Origin: Rhodobacter sp.
Lineage (GTDB): Bacteria; Pseudomonadota; Alphaproteobacteria; Rhodobacterales; Rhodobacteraceae
Assembly (NCBI GenBank): GCA_020637595.1
Contig: JACKKE010000021.1
Span: 1 to 16,036 of the forward strand
Direction: 5' to 3'
Length of the DNA: 16,036 nt
Part shown: in pieces, positions 6,337-13,386 of the stretch
Position numbering within the stretch: position 1 is the stretch's first letter
How the letters are laid out: each line of letters begins with the position of its first letter
Notes under the pieces: model-generated
What the model saw: the letters and a program-made list of their open reading frames with translations, nothing else
Database searches by the model: none
What the model was told of the DNA's origin: nothing
Position numbers and translations under genes: made by a program

Positions 6337-8180
6337 GCCGGCGCGCGTTCCTGCACAGCCTGGCAGCGGGGGTGGCCGGGCTGGTGGCGGTATCCTGTTC
6401 GCAACCCAGCCGCGATCCGGACAGCGTGTTCTGGCGCGAGGCCCCGCAGGCCGGCACGCTGGGAGGCGACGCCGCTGTCGCCGTCATCCAGTGGCCGCAT
6501 GCCGCCCCGCCCCGGCTTGCCGACCCTCGCTTCGCGCGCTTTGTGCGCGAGGCGCGGTCGACCCCCGACATCGGCCGGACCATCGAAGGGGCGCTGCTCT
6601 ATCTTGACGATACGCAGATCCGTGATCGCCCGGGGCGGCACTCGAGCCTGTTCGACTATTGCGCGCCGCAGGGCGAGACCTGCAGCAGCGTGGTCCTGCG
6701 CAACACCCTGACCCACGGCTATGTCGAGCGCGACAGCCGGCCGCTGGGGATCTCGGTCAGAAACGTGCCGGGCGAATGGGCGAACACGATCCATTTCCTG
6801 CCCGACGTGCTGGGCGATGCCGAGGGCGAGGTGGGGGTTGCGGTTCAGGATTCGAACGTCTTTGTCACCGCGGGCGTCCTCTATCCGCTCTATTTCATCG
6901 ACGACCAACGGATGCCGCCCGAGGCGCGGCCGGCGGCAACCATGCGGTCGCTGGGGGCCGCCAGCCTGGCCGGATACCGGCGGGGTCCGGCCTACAGTTT
7001 CTGGAGGGAGATCCCCGGCGAGACCAGTGATGTTCCACGGACCGGCGCGCCGAACCTGCCGATCCACAGCGTGCGCCGGTTGGCAGCGGCGCTGTCAGGC
7101 CCGCTGTTTCCGCTGTGGCGGCTGGTGACCGCGGGGCTCAATGTCAATGTCGAGGACTGGGTTCGCCTGGTGCTGGACGACAATCGAAACCCGCACGGGT
7201 TCGACGCGATCTTCAACCTGCCGAACGACGCGGATGATACGGCGCTGGTGGCGGCGATCCAGCGCCTGCACAGCCGGCTGCAACCCGGGGACCGGGTCCG
7301 CCCCGACCTGGGCGCCCTGCGGGTGCTGACCCGCTACCGGGATCGCGGACGCGACAGGCACGACCCGCGCAACCGGGCCGGCGGAGCCATCGACACCGGC
7401 GCCTTCCTGACCTGGCTCACGGATGAAGAGCGCGATGTCTTTTCCGCGCCCGAGGCCGGGGTCATGCCGCTCGGGGTGAACAACGTCGATTGCGTGGTGA
7501 ACGCCAACGCCTTGTTTTCACTGTCGATTAATGGCGTCCGCGACTGGGCGGGCTTTGCCCGGGCGCGGGATTTCCTGGTCTCGGCGGTGCGCAGCCGCGC
7601 CTGGGTCCAGTCCTGTGTCCTCTACTATCCGCAGCGCATGATGCTGCCCTATACGCTCAGCCGAGCCTATCGCGAGGGCGGGCTGTCGTCGGATCCGACC
7701 CTGCGGGGGGCGATGGGGCTTATGCTGCGGGATCTGCTGACGATGCAGGAATCGGACGGCGCATTCCCCGGCGGCACGGACCGGACGCGCGACCTGTCGA
7801 CGGCCCTTGCGACCAGCGCACTGCTGAACATCGGCGCAGCGGTCGCGCAGGAGAACGGGCAGTTCAACGCCTATCAGCACGCCTTGGCCCGGGGCATCGG
7901 CTATCTGCTCGATCACCGGCGGGAATACCCGCTGGGCTTTGCCCACCCCGGATTTGCCGCGGCGACTCACGGGTATCGCTGGAATTCGGGGCTGTTCTTC
8001 TCGGGTTCTTATGGCGATCTCGCACATTGGCGATCCGAGGCCTATACCACGGCCATCGCGCTGGAGGCCCTGGTGAAATTCGCGCTGGCCTATGATGTGA
8101 CGGGCGACACGCTGCTGGGCGGCGCGCGGCTGCGGATCGAACCGACCGGCCTTGCCGGCTTCGCCCCCCGGGGTCGATGA
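6333..8180 (+). CDS. Tat-type lipoprotein with a terpene-cyclase-like DADDTA motif (alpha/alpha-toroid-like)
   Basis: 615-residue protein of unknown function. The start overlaps the upstream stop (ATGA), so the two are probably co-translated. The N-terminus has a twin-arginine motif (SRRAFL, 2-7), a hydrophobic stretch, and a lipobox-like AVSC with cysteine 22, suggesting export in folded form and a lipid anchor; Ser at +2 favours the outer membrane. At 299-304 is DADDTA, matching the DxDDTA protonation motif of squalene-hopene and other class II terpene cyclases. VVNANALFSL (388-397) and QESDGAFPGG (472-481) look like segments of alpha/alpha-toroid proteins, the latter QW-repeat-like. A helical run (SEAYTTAIALEALVKFALAY) near the end fits repeated barrel helices. 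Whether it is an active cyclase, a binding protein or another toroid enzyme cannot be said. Cyclases of this class normally act at the cytoplasmic face, so an exported one would be unusual. Confidence 0.75.
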   Translation: MSRRAFLHSLAAGVAGLVAVSCSQPSRDPDSVFWREAPQAGTLGGDAAVAVIQWPHAAPPRLADPRFARFVREARSTPDIGRTIEGALLYLDDTQIRDRPGRHSSLFDYCAPQGETCSSVVLRNTLTHGYVERDSRPLGISVRNVPGEWANTIHFLPDVLGDAEGEVGVAVQDSNVFVTAGVLYPLYFIDDQRMPPEARPAATMRSLGAASLAGYRRGPAYSFWREIPGETSDVPRTGAPNLPIHSVRRLAAALSGPLFPLWRLVTAGLNVNVEDWVRLVLDDNRNPHGFDAIFNLPNDADDTALVAAIQRLHSRLQPGDRVRPDLGALRVLTRYRDRGRDRHDPRNRAGGAIDTGAFLTWLTDEERDVFSAPEAGVMPLGVNNVDCVVNANALFSLSINGVRDWAGFARARDFLVSAVRSRAWVQSCVLYYPQRMMLPYTLSRAYREGGLSSDPTLRGAMGLMLRDLLTMQESDGAFPGGTDRTRDLSTALATSALLNIGAAVAQENGQFNAYQHALARGIGYLLDHRREYPLGFAHPGFAAATHGYRWNSGLFFSGSYGDLAHWRSEAYTTAIALEALVKFALAYDVTGDTLLGGARLRIEPTGLAGFAPRGR

Positions 8181-8308
8181 CGGGGGTGAGGCCCGCACGG
8201 GTGCGACCGTCCGGTCACATCCCGGCACGCTTGCGCATGCTTGTGCTTGACCTTGCGGCCCTCCTCGGGCTGGAGTCAGCGCAACGTAAAAGTCGCAGAG
8301 GGTTTCCC

Positions 8309-8581
8309 ATGACGTTCCACCGCAGCCTGCTTGCCATTCCGCTTCTGGCGCTCGCGGCCTGTGCCGCACCCGTCGAAGAAGGGGATACCGGCCCGGCCTT
8401 TCTGGAAGAGCTGCCCGAAGGGCTGGCCGAGGCCGCCGCGCCGGATCAGGATCTGACGCGGGTTCTGATCATGCCCGAGGACGGGTGCTATTGGTATCAG
8501 TATCCCGGCCCGGTCGAGACGACCTTCCTGCCGCTGCGCACCGTCGACGGCCGGCCGATCTGCTCGCGCCCTCAGACCTGA
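8309..8581 (+). CDS. Small predicted lipoprotein, function unknown
   Basis: 90-residue lipoprotein: signal MTFHRSLLAIPLLALAAC with lipobox LAAC and modified cysteine at position 18. After an acidic linker (EELPEGLAEAAAPDQD) comes a compact C-terminal part, MPEDGCYWYQYPGPVE to GRPICSRP, with two cysteines that could pair in the periplasm. The ATG at 8309 is chosen over the in-frame ATG at 8177, which overlaps the upstream stop but would bury the signal peptide behind 44 residues. A purine-rich AGAGGG stands 6 bases before the chosen ATG. No known domain is recognised. It converges with the L,D-transpeptidase gene, with a hairpin between the two. Confidence 0.78.
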   Translation: MTFHRSLLAIPLLALAACAAPVEEGDTGPAFLEELPEGLAEAAAPDQDLTRVLIMPEDGCYWYQYPGPVETTFLPLRTVDGRPICSRPQT

Positions 8582-8586
8582 GCCAC

Positions 8587-8621
8587 TGGCCCGGGGCGTG
8601 CCTTCAGGGGCGCCCCGGCCA
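8587..8621. terminator. Candidate bidirectional terminator between convergent genes
   Basis: Arms 8587-8598 (TGGCCCGGGGCG) and 8611-8621 (CGCCCCGGCCA) pair over 11 bases with one bulged C, around a 12-base loop. The hairpin lies between the stop of the small lipoprotein and the stop of the minus-strand L,D-transpeptidase. There is no T-run on either side, so its termination strength is uncertain. Confidence 0.5.
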
Positions 8622-8627
8622 CCCGGT

Positions 8628-9269
8628 TCAGACCTGTTCGGCCGGATAGAGATAAACGGTCGCGCCGACCTCGACCTGGTCATAAAGGTCGATGATGTGC
8701 CGCCGCACCATCCGCACGCAGCCCGAGCTGGCGCGATGGCCGATCGACCACTCCTGCGGCGTGCCGTGGATCCGCAGATAGGTGTCACGACTGCCCGAAT
8801 AGAGGTAGAGCGCGCGCGACCCCAGCGGGTTTTCCAGCCCGCCCGGCATGCCGTTGGCGAATTCGGCGTATTCGGGATCGCGGGCGATCATCGTTTCGGT
8901 CGGCGTCCATTGCGGCCAGCGCGCCTTGCGCCCGACCGAGAACACCCCCGGCTGATAGAGGTCATTACGCCCGATCGCCACGCCATAGCGCATCGCCGTG
9001 CCGTCGCCCTGGATGTGATAGAGATAGCGCGCCACCGCGTCGACGTGGATATCCCCCGCCCGCAGCCCCGGGTTCGAGGGCACGCGATGCGGCAGGAACC
9101 GCTGGTGCAGGCCCCAGGGGTTCGAGGTCTCGGGATCATAGTTCACTGGTGTGACTTCTTCATCCCACGATTCCCACTCGGCCTGTTGGGCGCGGGCGAT
9201 ACGGGGGGCAACGAACGGTGCCGCCACCAGGGCGGCCCCGGTCGAGAGGAACTGGCGTCTGCTGGGCAC
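8628..9269 (-). CDS. L,D-transpeptidase (YkuD domain), Tat-exported
   Basis: Periplasmic enzyme forming 3-3 peptidoglycan cross-links or attaching proteins to peptidoglycan. The 213-residue protein starts at GTG (9269-9267), supported by GGAG 6 bases upstream; there is no nearby alternative. The N-terminus is a Tat signal: SRRQFL (3-8), hydrophobic GAALVAAPFVA, cleavage around ARA-QQ (27). The catalytic YkuD domain spans about 73-211, with HGT (168-170) and the signature SSGCVRM (181-187), Cys184 being the nucleophile. VGRKARWPQWTP and GGLENPLGSRALYLY are further conserved stretches of the family. Many Rhodobacteraceae carry several such paralogues; which reaction this one performs is not visible. 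Confidence 0.93.
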   Translation of the reverse strand: MPSRRQFLSTGAALVAAPFVAPRIARAQQAEWESWDEEVTPVNYDPETSNPWGLHQRFLPHRVPSNPGLRAGDIHVDAVARYLYHIQGDGTAMRYGVAIGRNDLYQPGVFSVGRKARWPQWTPTETMIARDPEYAEFANGMPGGLENPLGSRALYLYSGSRDTYLRIHGTPQEWSIGHRASSGCVRMVRRHIIDLYDQVEVGATVYLYPAEQV

Positions 9270-9389
9270 GCGGATCTCCGTCGGGCAGTTGGGAAAAGGA
9301 CTCGGCTCCCATACAGTATGCGCAAAGCTGACGACAGGGGCAAACCCGTCCGAGGGGGAAATCCGCTCACAGCTGCGTTAAGGACCATT

Positions 9390-9408
9390 TGACGGGCATT
9401 CCCCGTCA
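9390..9408 (-). terminator. Short hairpin at the methyltransferase stop
   Basis: TGACGGG (9390-9396) and CCCGTCA (9402-9408) form a perfect 7-bp stem with a 5-base loop, and the outer arm includes the methyltransferase stop codon. The downstream minus-strand sequence lacks a T-run, so termination is only a possibility. Confidence 0.35.
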
Positions 9409-10329
9409 CCCGCGTTCGAGAACGAACAGCCGATAGGTCTTGTTCGCCGCGAATTTCTGCGGCTCGACCACCTCGAGTTGCCGCTCCAGCCTGGGTCCGG
9501 CCTGGGCGAGGATCTCTTCGAACACATAATGCACGCCCGGCGCCTTCAGCTGCAGCTTTTCTATGCCGTAATCGACCAACGGTGCGATCAGCCGGCGCCC
9601 CAGCATATGCGCAAAGGCCAGCGTCGGCAGGATGTTCGGCGTGATGTCGTTGTCCTCGATCAGGCGCCAGCCGGCGGCGGCGGTCTTGGCGCGGAACACC
9701 TCCAACTTGTGGCCGGCGCGGTCGATCTTGTCGGTTTCGCGGAAAAAGTCGCAGATCACCCAGCGCCCGCCCGGCGCCAGCACCCGATCGACCACGGCCA
9801 GCCCGGCGTCAAGGTCGATGTACTGCCACGACTCCGAATTGATGATCGTGTCAAAGGCCCTGGCATAGCGTGTGGTGTCGAGCCCCTCGAAGGTGCTGTG
9901 TTCCACCGGCAGATCGGGGAATTTGCTGCTGATATGCGCGATCTGGCTGCGGTCGGGGGTCAGCGCGACGGGGCGATGCCCGGCCTCCTGCAGCGGTGCC
10001 AGCAGCCCGCCCATGCCGCAACCGCCGTCCAGCACCAGCCCGCCCGCGCTGCGCACCCGTTCGACGATCATCGCGCCATAGCGCGCCTGCGCGGCCATCA
10101 ACGCGCCAAAGCTGATATCCTCGCCGGTCAGCGTGGGGTCATCGAAATAGCCGAGGTGCAGATATTCCTTGTCGAGCATCCGCGCATAAAGCTTCAGCTC
10201 GGGGTCGTCCTCGACCCGCTTGCGCCGACCCCTGGACTTTCTGCGCCGGCGCAACTCGATCAGCCCGGAAGGCGTCAGAACCCTGCGCAGGATCGACCGG
10301 CGCGCAGCCTTTCCGTTGAACGACGCCAT
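9406..10329 (-). CDS. Class I SAM-dependent methyltransferase, substrate unknown
   Basis: 307-residue cytoplasmic protein with a basic N-terminal tail (RRRRKSRGRRKR, about 27-38) before the catalytic domain. YLHLGYFDDP (about 56-65) precedes the SAM-binding motif I VLDGGCGMGG (about 98-107); the D of PVALTPDRSQ and the segment INSESWQYIDL follow as post-I/motif IV-like stretches, and VLAPGGRWVICDFF as motif V. The pattern resembles the cyclopropane-synthase/tocopherol and sterol methyltransferase side of the family, which act on lipids or isoprenoids, but the substrate cannot be read from sequence. The ATG has GGGAGG in front. It lies 66 bases downstream of the iron permease in the same direction, so co-transcription is possible, though no functional link is known to me. 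Confidence 0.85.
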   Translation of the reverse strand: MASFNGKAARRSILRRVLTPSGLIELRRRRKSRGRRKRVEDDPELKLYARMLDKEYLHLGYFDDPTLTGEDISFGALMAAQARYGAMIVERVRSAGGLVLDGGCGMGGLLAPLQEAGHRPVALTPDRSQIAHISSKFPDLPVEHSTFEGLDTTRYARAFDTIINSESWQYIDLDAGLAVVDRVLAPGGRWVICDFFRETDKIDRAGHKLEVFRAKTAAAGWRLIEDNDITPNILPTLAFAHMLGRRLIAPLVDYGIEKLQLKAPGVHYVFEEILAQAGPRLERQLEVVEPQKFAANKTYRLFVLERG

Positions 10330-10395
10330 CCCCTGCCTCCCCGCATCGGTGGGACAGGTGAAGCGGAGCCTGCGACGCGCTGCCGAGGGGAGTCC

Positions 10396-12066
10396 TCAGT
10401 GCCCGGCGGGTCGGTCCATCGCCCGGCTGAGCAGGATCACCGGGATGATGCCCAGCGCGACGATCAGCAGGGCCGAAGTCGAGGCCTCGCCCAGCCGCCC
10501 GTCCGAGGCCAGCCGATAGGTGCGGATCGCCAGCGTATCCAGGTTGAAGGGCCGCACGATCAGCGTCGCGGGCAGCTCTTTCATCACATCGGCAAAGATG
10601 AAGATCGACGCCGACAACAGGCCGCCGCGCAGCAGCGGGAAATGCACCGTCGCCAGCGTGCGCAGCGGACCAGACCCCAACCCGCGCGCCGCGTCGTCCA
10701 GGCTGGGCGGGATGCGCTGCAGCGAGGCCTCGATGGTGTTCAGGCTGATCGACAGGAACCGCACCGAATAGGCAAAGATCAGACCCAGATAACTGCCGGT
10801 CAGCAAGAGGCCGGTCGAGATGCCGAAGCTTGCGCGCATCCAGGCGTCCAGCGTCTGGTCGGCCCAGCTGAGCGGCAGCAGCACGCCGACCGCGATCACC
10901 GCGCCGGGCATGGCATAGCCGATGCCGGCGATGCCCAGCGTAGCCTTGACCAGACGCCCGCCGTCGAGCCGGCGCGCATAGCCCAGGAACAGCCCCAGCG
11001 ACAGCAGCACCAGCGCCGCCAGCCCCGCCAGCCACAGCGAGTTCAGCGCAAAGGCGTAGAAGCGCGGGCCCCACATCGGATCGCCCACCAGGATCGCCAG
11101 CCGGATCAGCTCGGCGACCGGGAACACGAAGCCGGCGGCGATCGGGATCGCGCACAGCAGCATCACCACGCCTTCACGCCAGCCGGTCAGCGGGTGGCGC
11201 GCCGCGCTGGCCGAGCGCCCGGCCGGATCCCCGACATAGCGCCGGGTGCCGCGCAGCAGCCGTTCGAGCACCAGCGCCAGCGCCACGAACCCGATCAGCA
11301 GCGCCGCCAGTTGCGCCGCGGCGACGGGCTCGCCGCGGGCGAACCAGGTGCGGAAGATGCCGGTGGTCAGGGTCTGCACGCCCAGGTGCTGCACGGTGCC
11401 GTAATCGGCCAGCGTCTCCATCGCGACAAAGGCCGCGCCGGCAACGATCGCCGGGCGCGCCATCGGCAGGGCCACGCGAAAGAAGGCCGCGCGCGGGGTG
11501 TGGCCCAGCGCCCGGGCGGCCTCGATCAGGTGCAGCGACTGGGTGGCAAAGGCGGCGCGCGTCAGCAGGTAGATATACGGATAGAGCACCAGCGCCAGCA
11601 GCATCGCCGCACCCGGCAGCGTGGCGATATCGGGGAACCAGTAGTCGCGCCGCCCCCAGCCGGTCAGCGCCCTGAGCGTCGACTGCACCGGCCCGGCATA
11701 GGCCAGCTGGTCGTAATAGACATAGGCGATGACATAGCCCGGCATCGTCATCGGCAGCATCAGCGCCCACTGCAGCACGCCGCGCAGCCGGAAGTCGAAG
11801 CCTGCAATCAGCCAACCCGCGCCCACCCCCATCGCCGCCGCGAGGCCCACGGTCAGCGCCACCAGCAGCAGGCTGTTGCGCAGATAAAGCGGCAGCACGG
11901 TTTCGACCAGATGCGCCCAGGCGCCGCCGGTCGGCACAAAGACCTGCGCCAGCACCGACAGGATGGGCAGCGCGATCAGCGCACCGATGATCATCGCGCC
12001 AACTCCCCAGGCGCTGGCGAGGCGGCGCCGATGGCGCGTCGGATGATCGGTTGCGATGGTGGCCAT
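10396..12066 (-). CDS. Fe(III) ABC transporter permease, two-domain (FbpB/AfuB type)
   Basis: Inner-membrane channel of a ferric-iron importer. The 556-residue protein contains two fused permease domains, as in FbpB/SfuB, with about a dozen hydrophobic segments. Each half has the EAA loop that contacts the ATPase: EAARALGHTPRAAFFRVALP (182-201) and DDAARGLGSGPLRTLATVHF (457-476). The start ATG at 12066 has AAGGAA 7 bases upstream. It is divergent from the ferric-binding protein gene at 12263, with which it should form one transporter; the assignment to iron rests on that partner and family resemblance. No gene for the ATP-binding subunit is in the window. Single-gene fusions of both permease halves are normal for this family. 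Confidence 0.93.
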   Translation of the reverse strand: MATIATDHPTRHRRRLASAWGVGAMIIGALIALPILSVLAQVFVPTGGAWAHLVETVLPLYLRNSLLLVALTVGLAAAMGVGAGWLIAGFDFRLRGVLQWALMLPMTMPGYVIAYVYYDQLAYAGPVQSTLRALTGWGRRDYWFPDIATLPGAAMLLALVLYPYIYLLTRAAFATQSLHLIEAARALGHTPRAAFFRVALPMARPAIVAGAAFVAMETLADYGTVQHLGVQTLTTGIFRTWFARGEPVAAAQLAALLIGFVALALVLERLLRGTRRYVGDPAGRSASAARHPLTGWREGVVMLLCAIPIAAGFVFPVAELIRLAILVGDPMWGPRFYAFALNSLWLAGLAALVLLSLGLFLGYARRLDGGRLVKATLGIAGIGYAMPGAVIAVGVLLPLSWADQTLDAWMRASFGISTGLLLTGSYLGLIFAYSVRFLSISLNTIEASLQRIPPSLDDAARGLGSGPLRTLATVHFPLLRGGLLSASIFIFADVMKELPATLIVRPFNLDTLAIRTYRLASDGRLGEASTSALLIVALGIIPVILLSRAMDRPAGH

Positions 12067-12129
12067 GCGGCGGTTCCTTGCTTGGCACTGGCCTAGCCGA
12101 TCGCGGACGGGCTGTCCAGATATCCGATT

Positions 12130-12162
12130 CTTATTGTCAGAAATGAGCCCACACGCTAATCA
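12130..12162 (+). promoter_or_regulatory. Promoter of the iron-binding protein gene with overlapping dyad
   Basis: In the 196-base divergent region, TTGTCA (12134-12139), a 17-base spacer and TAATCA (12157-12162) make a good -35/-10 pair reading toward the binding protein, leaving a leader of about 95 bases. An imperfect inverted repeat CTTATT-N6-AATGAG (12130-12147) covers the -35, an AT-rich island in GC-rich DNA. An iron-responsive repressor (Fur, RirA or Irr type) is the natural candidate, but the site does not clearly match the consensus of any of them. Confidence 0.5.
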
Positions 12163-12262
12163 GGGGCCACGCGCCGCCCCCGGGCGGCAGAATCGCACGC
12201 CAACCCAGTCGCCCCGCTCCAGGGCGCCGACACAGGCAGGCACAGACATCTCGGAGACCCCC

Positions 12263-13270
12263 ATGTTGCGACATCTTTCCGCGCTTGGCCTCGCGCTGCT
12301 GGCCGCCGCCCCTGCCCTGGCGCAGGAGGTCAACCTCTATTCCGCCCGTCACTATGATTCCGACCTGCGGATCTACGAGAATTTCACCGCCCAGACCGGC
12401 ATCCGCGTGAACGTCATCGAGGGCTCGGACCAGCAGCTGCTGCAGCGGCTGGAAACCGAGGGCGTGAACAGCCCCGCCGACATCTTCGTCACCGTCGATG
12501 GCGGGCGCCTTTATCAGGCGGTGCAGGCCGGCGTGTTCCAGCCCGTCGACAGCGCGATCCTGGACGACCGTGTCCCGGCCAACTTCCGCCACCCCGACAA
12601 CCTGTGGTTCGGCCTGTCGGCGCGCGCGCGCGTGATCTTCACCCGCAAGGGCGAGCGCCCGGACTGGCTGGACGATTACGAAGATCTGGCCGACCCGCGC
12701 CTGGAAGGCGAGATCTGCATCCGCTCGTCGTCGAACATCTACAACATCTCGATGATGGCCGAGATGATCGAGGTGATGGGCGCCGAGGCCGCCGAGGCCT
12801 GGGCCCAGGGCGTCGCCGACAACCTGGCGCGCCGGCCGCAGGGCGGTGACCGGGACCAGCTGCGCGCGCTGGCGGCGGGCGAATGCTCGGTCGCCGTGTC
12901 GAACACCTATTACTGGGGCGCGCTGGCGCAGTCCGAGGATCCGGCCGACCGCGCCGTCGCGGATGCGGTCGAGTTCTTCTATCCGAACCAGTCGAACCGT
13001 GGGGCACATGTGAATATTTCGGGCGCGGGCGTGACCCGTTATGCGCCGAACCGCGAAAACGCCATCCGGTTCCTGGAATACCTGGTCTCGGACGAGGCGC
13101 AGTCGATCTTTGCCGATTCGAACAACGAATTCCCGATCGTTCCGGGCGTGGTGATCCACGGCCCGGTGGCCCCCTTCACCGAGTTCCGCAATTCGGGCGT
13201 GAACGTGTCGGTCTATGGCCTCAACGCCGCCGAGGCGACCGATATCTTCGACCGCGTGGGCTTTCCGTAA
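12263..13270 (+). CDS. Fe(III) ABC transporter periplasmic binding protein (FbpA/FutA type)
   Basis: Binds ferric iron in the periplasm and delivers it to the permease encoded divergently. The 335-residue precursor has a Sec signal peptide (MLRHLSALGLALLAAAPALA, cleavage before Q21). The mature protein opens with VNLYSARHYDSD, the typical start of the family, in which the H/Y here take part in metal or anion binding. Two adjacent tyrosines, in SNTYYW (213-218), fall at mature position about 196-197, matching the iron-ligand tyrosines 195/196 of Neisseria FbpA. GGDRDQLRALAAGECSVAV and FPIVPGV are further family stretches. GGAG lies 6 bases before the ATG at 12263; the longer frame from 12056 would overlap the permease. 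A strong terminator follows. Confidence 0.95.
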   Translation: MLRHLSALGLALLAAAPALAQEVNLYSARHYDSDLRIYENFTAQTGIRVNVIEGSDQQLLQRLETEGVNSPADIFVTVDGGRLYQAVQAGVFQPVDSAILDDRVPANFRHPDNLWFGLSARARVIFTRKGERPDWLDDYEDLADPRLEGEICIRSSSNIYNISMMAEMIEVMGAEAAEAWAQGVADNLARRPQGGDRDQLRALAAGECSVAVSNTYYWGALAQSEDPADRAVADAVEFFYPNQSNRGAHVNISGAGVTRYAPNRENAIRFLEYLVSDEAQSIFADSNNEFPIVPGVVIHGPVAPFTEFRNSGVNVSVYGLNAAEATDIFDRVGFP

Positions 13271-13295
13271 GCGACGCCTCGCACCGCATCCAGAC

Positions 13296-13324
13296 GGGCC
13301 GGGGAAACCCCGGCCCTTTTGCTT
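13296..13324 (+). terminator. Rho-independent terminator after the iron-binding protein gene
   Basis: Perfect 9-bp GC-rich stem GGGCCGGGG (13296-13304)/CCCCGGCCC (13308-13316) with an AAA loop, directly followed by TTTTGCTTTT. It lies 25 bases after the stop codon and is the clearest terminator in the window. Confidence 0.92.
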
Positions 13325-13329
13325 TTCCC

Positions 13330-13360
13330 TTGACCTTGGCGCGCCAAGGATCAGGTTCAG
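13330..13360 (+). promoter_or_regulatory. Candidate promoter with 16-bp palindrome upstream of the yghU-type gene
   Basis: TTGACC (13330-13335) is a possible -35. Overlapping it by two bases is CCTTGGCGCGCCAAGG (13334-13349), a perfect 16-bp palindrome that fills the -35/-10 spacer. This is how MerR-family activators (SoxR, CueR and relatives) bind, on long-spaced promoters with TTGACCTT and a symmetric spacer. With a 19-20-base spacer the -10 would lie at about 13355-13361 and is a poor match, so the promoter call is tentative; the palindrome itself is certain. Confidence 0.5.
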
Positions 13361-13386
13361 GGAAATTCACACGCGAAGGAATGACC

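Noticed and set aside
8181..8308. TTGACC near 8248 as another MerR-type promoter
   Set aside because: The following bases are not palindromic and no -10 is convincing.
9478..12096. 872-codon plus-strand open frame opposite the permease and methyltransferase
   Set aside because: Extreme Gln/Arg/His content with no domain; both minus-strand genes have clear motifs and ribosome-binding sites.
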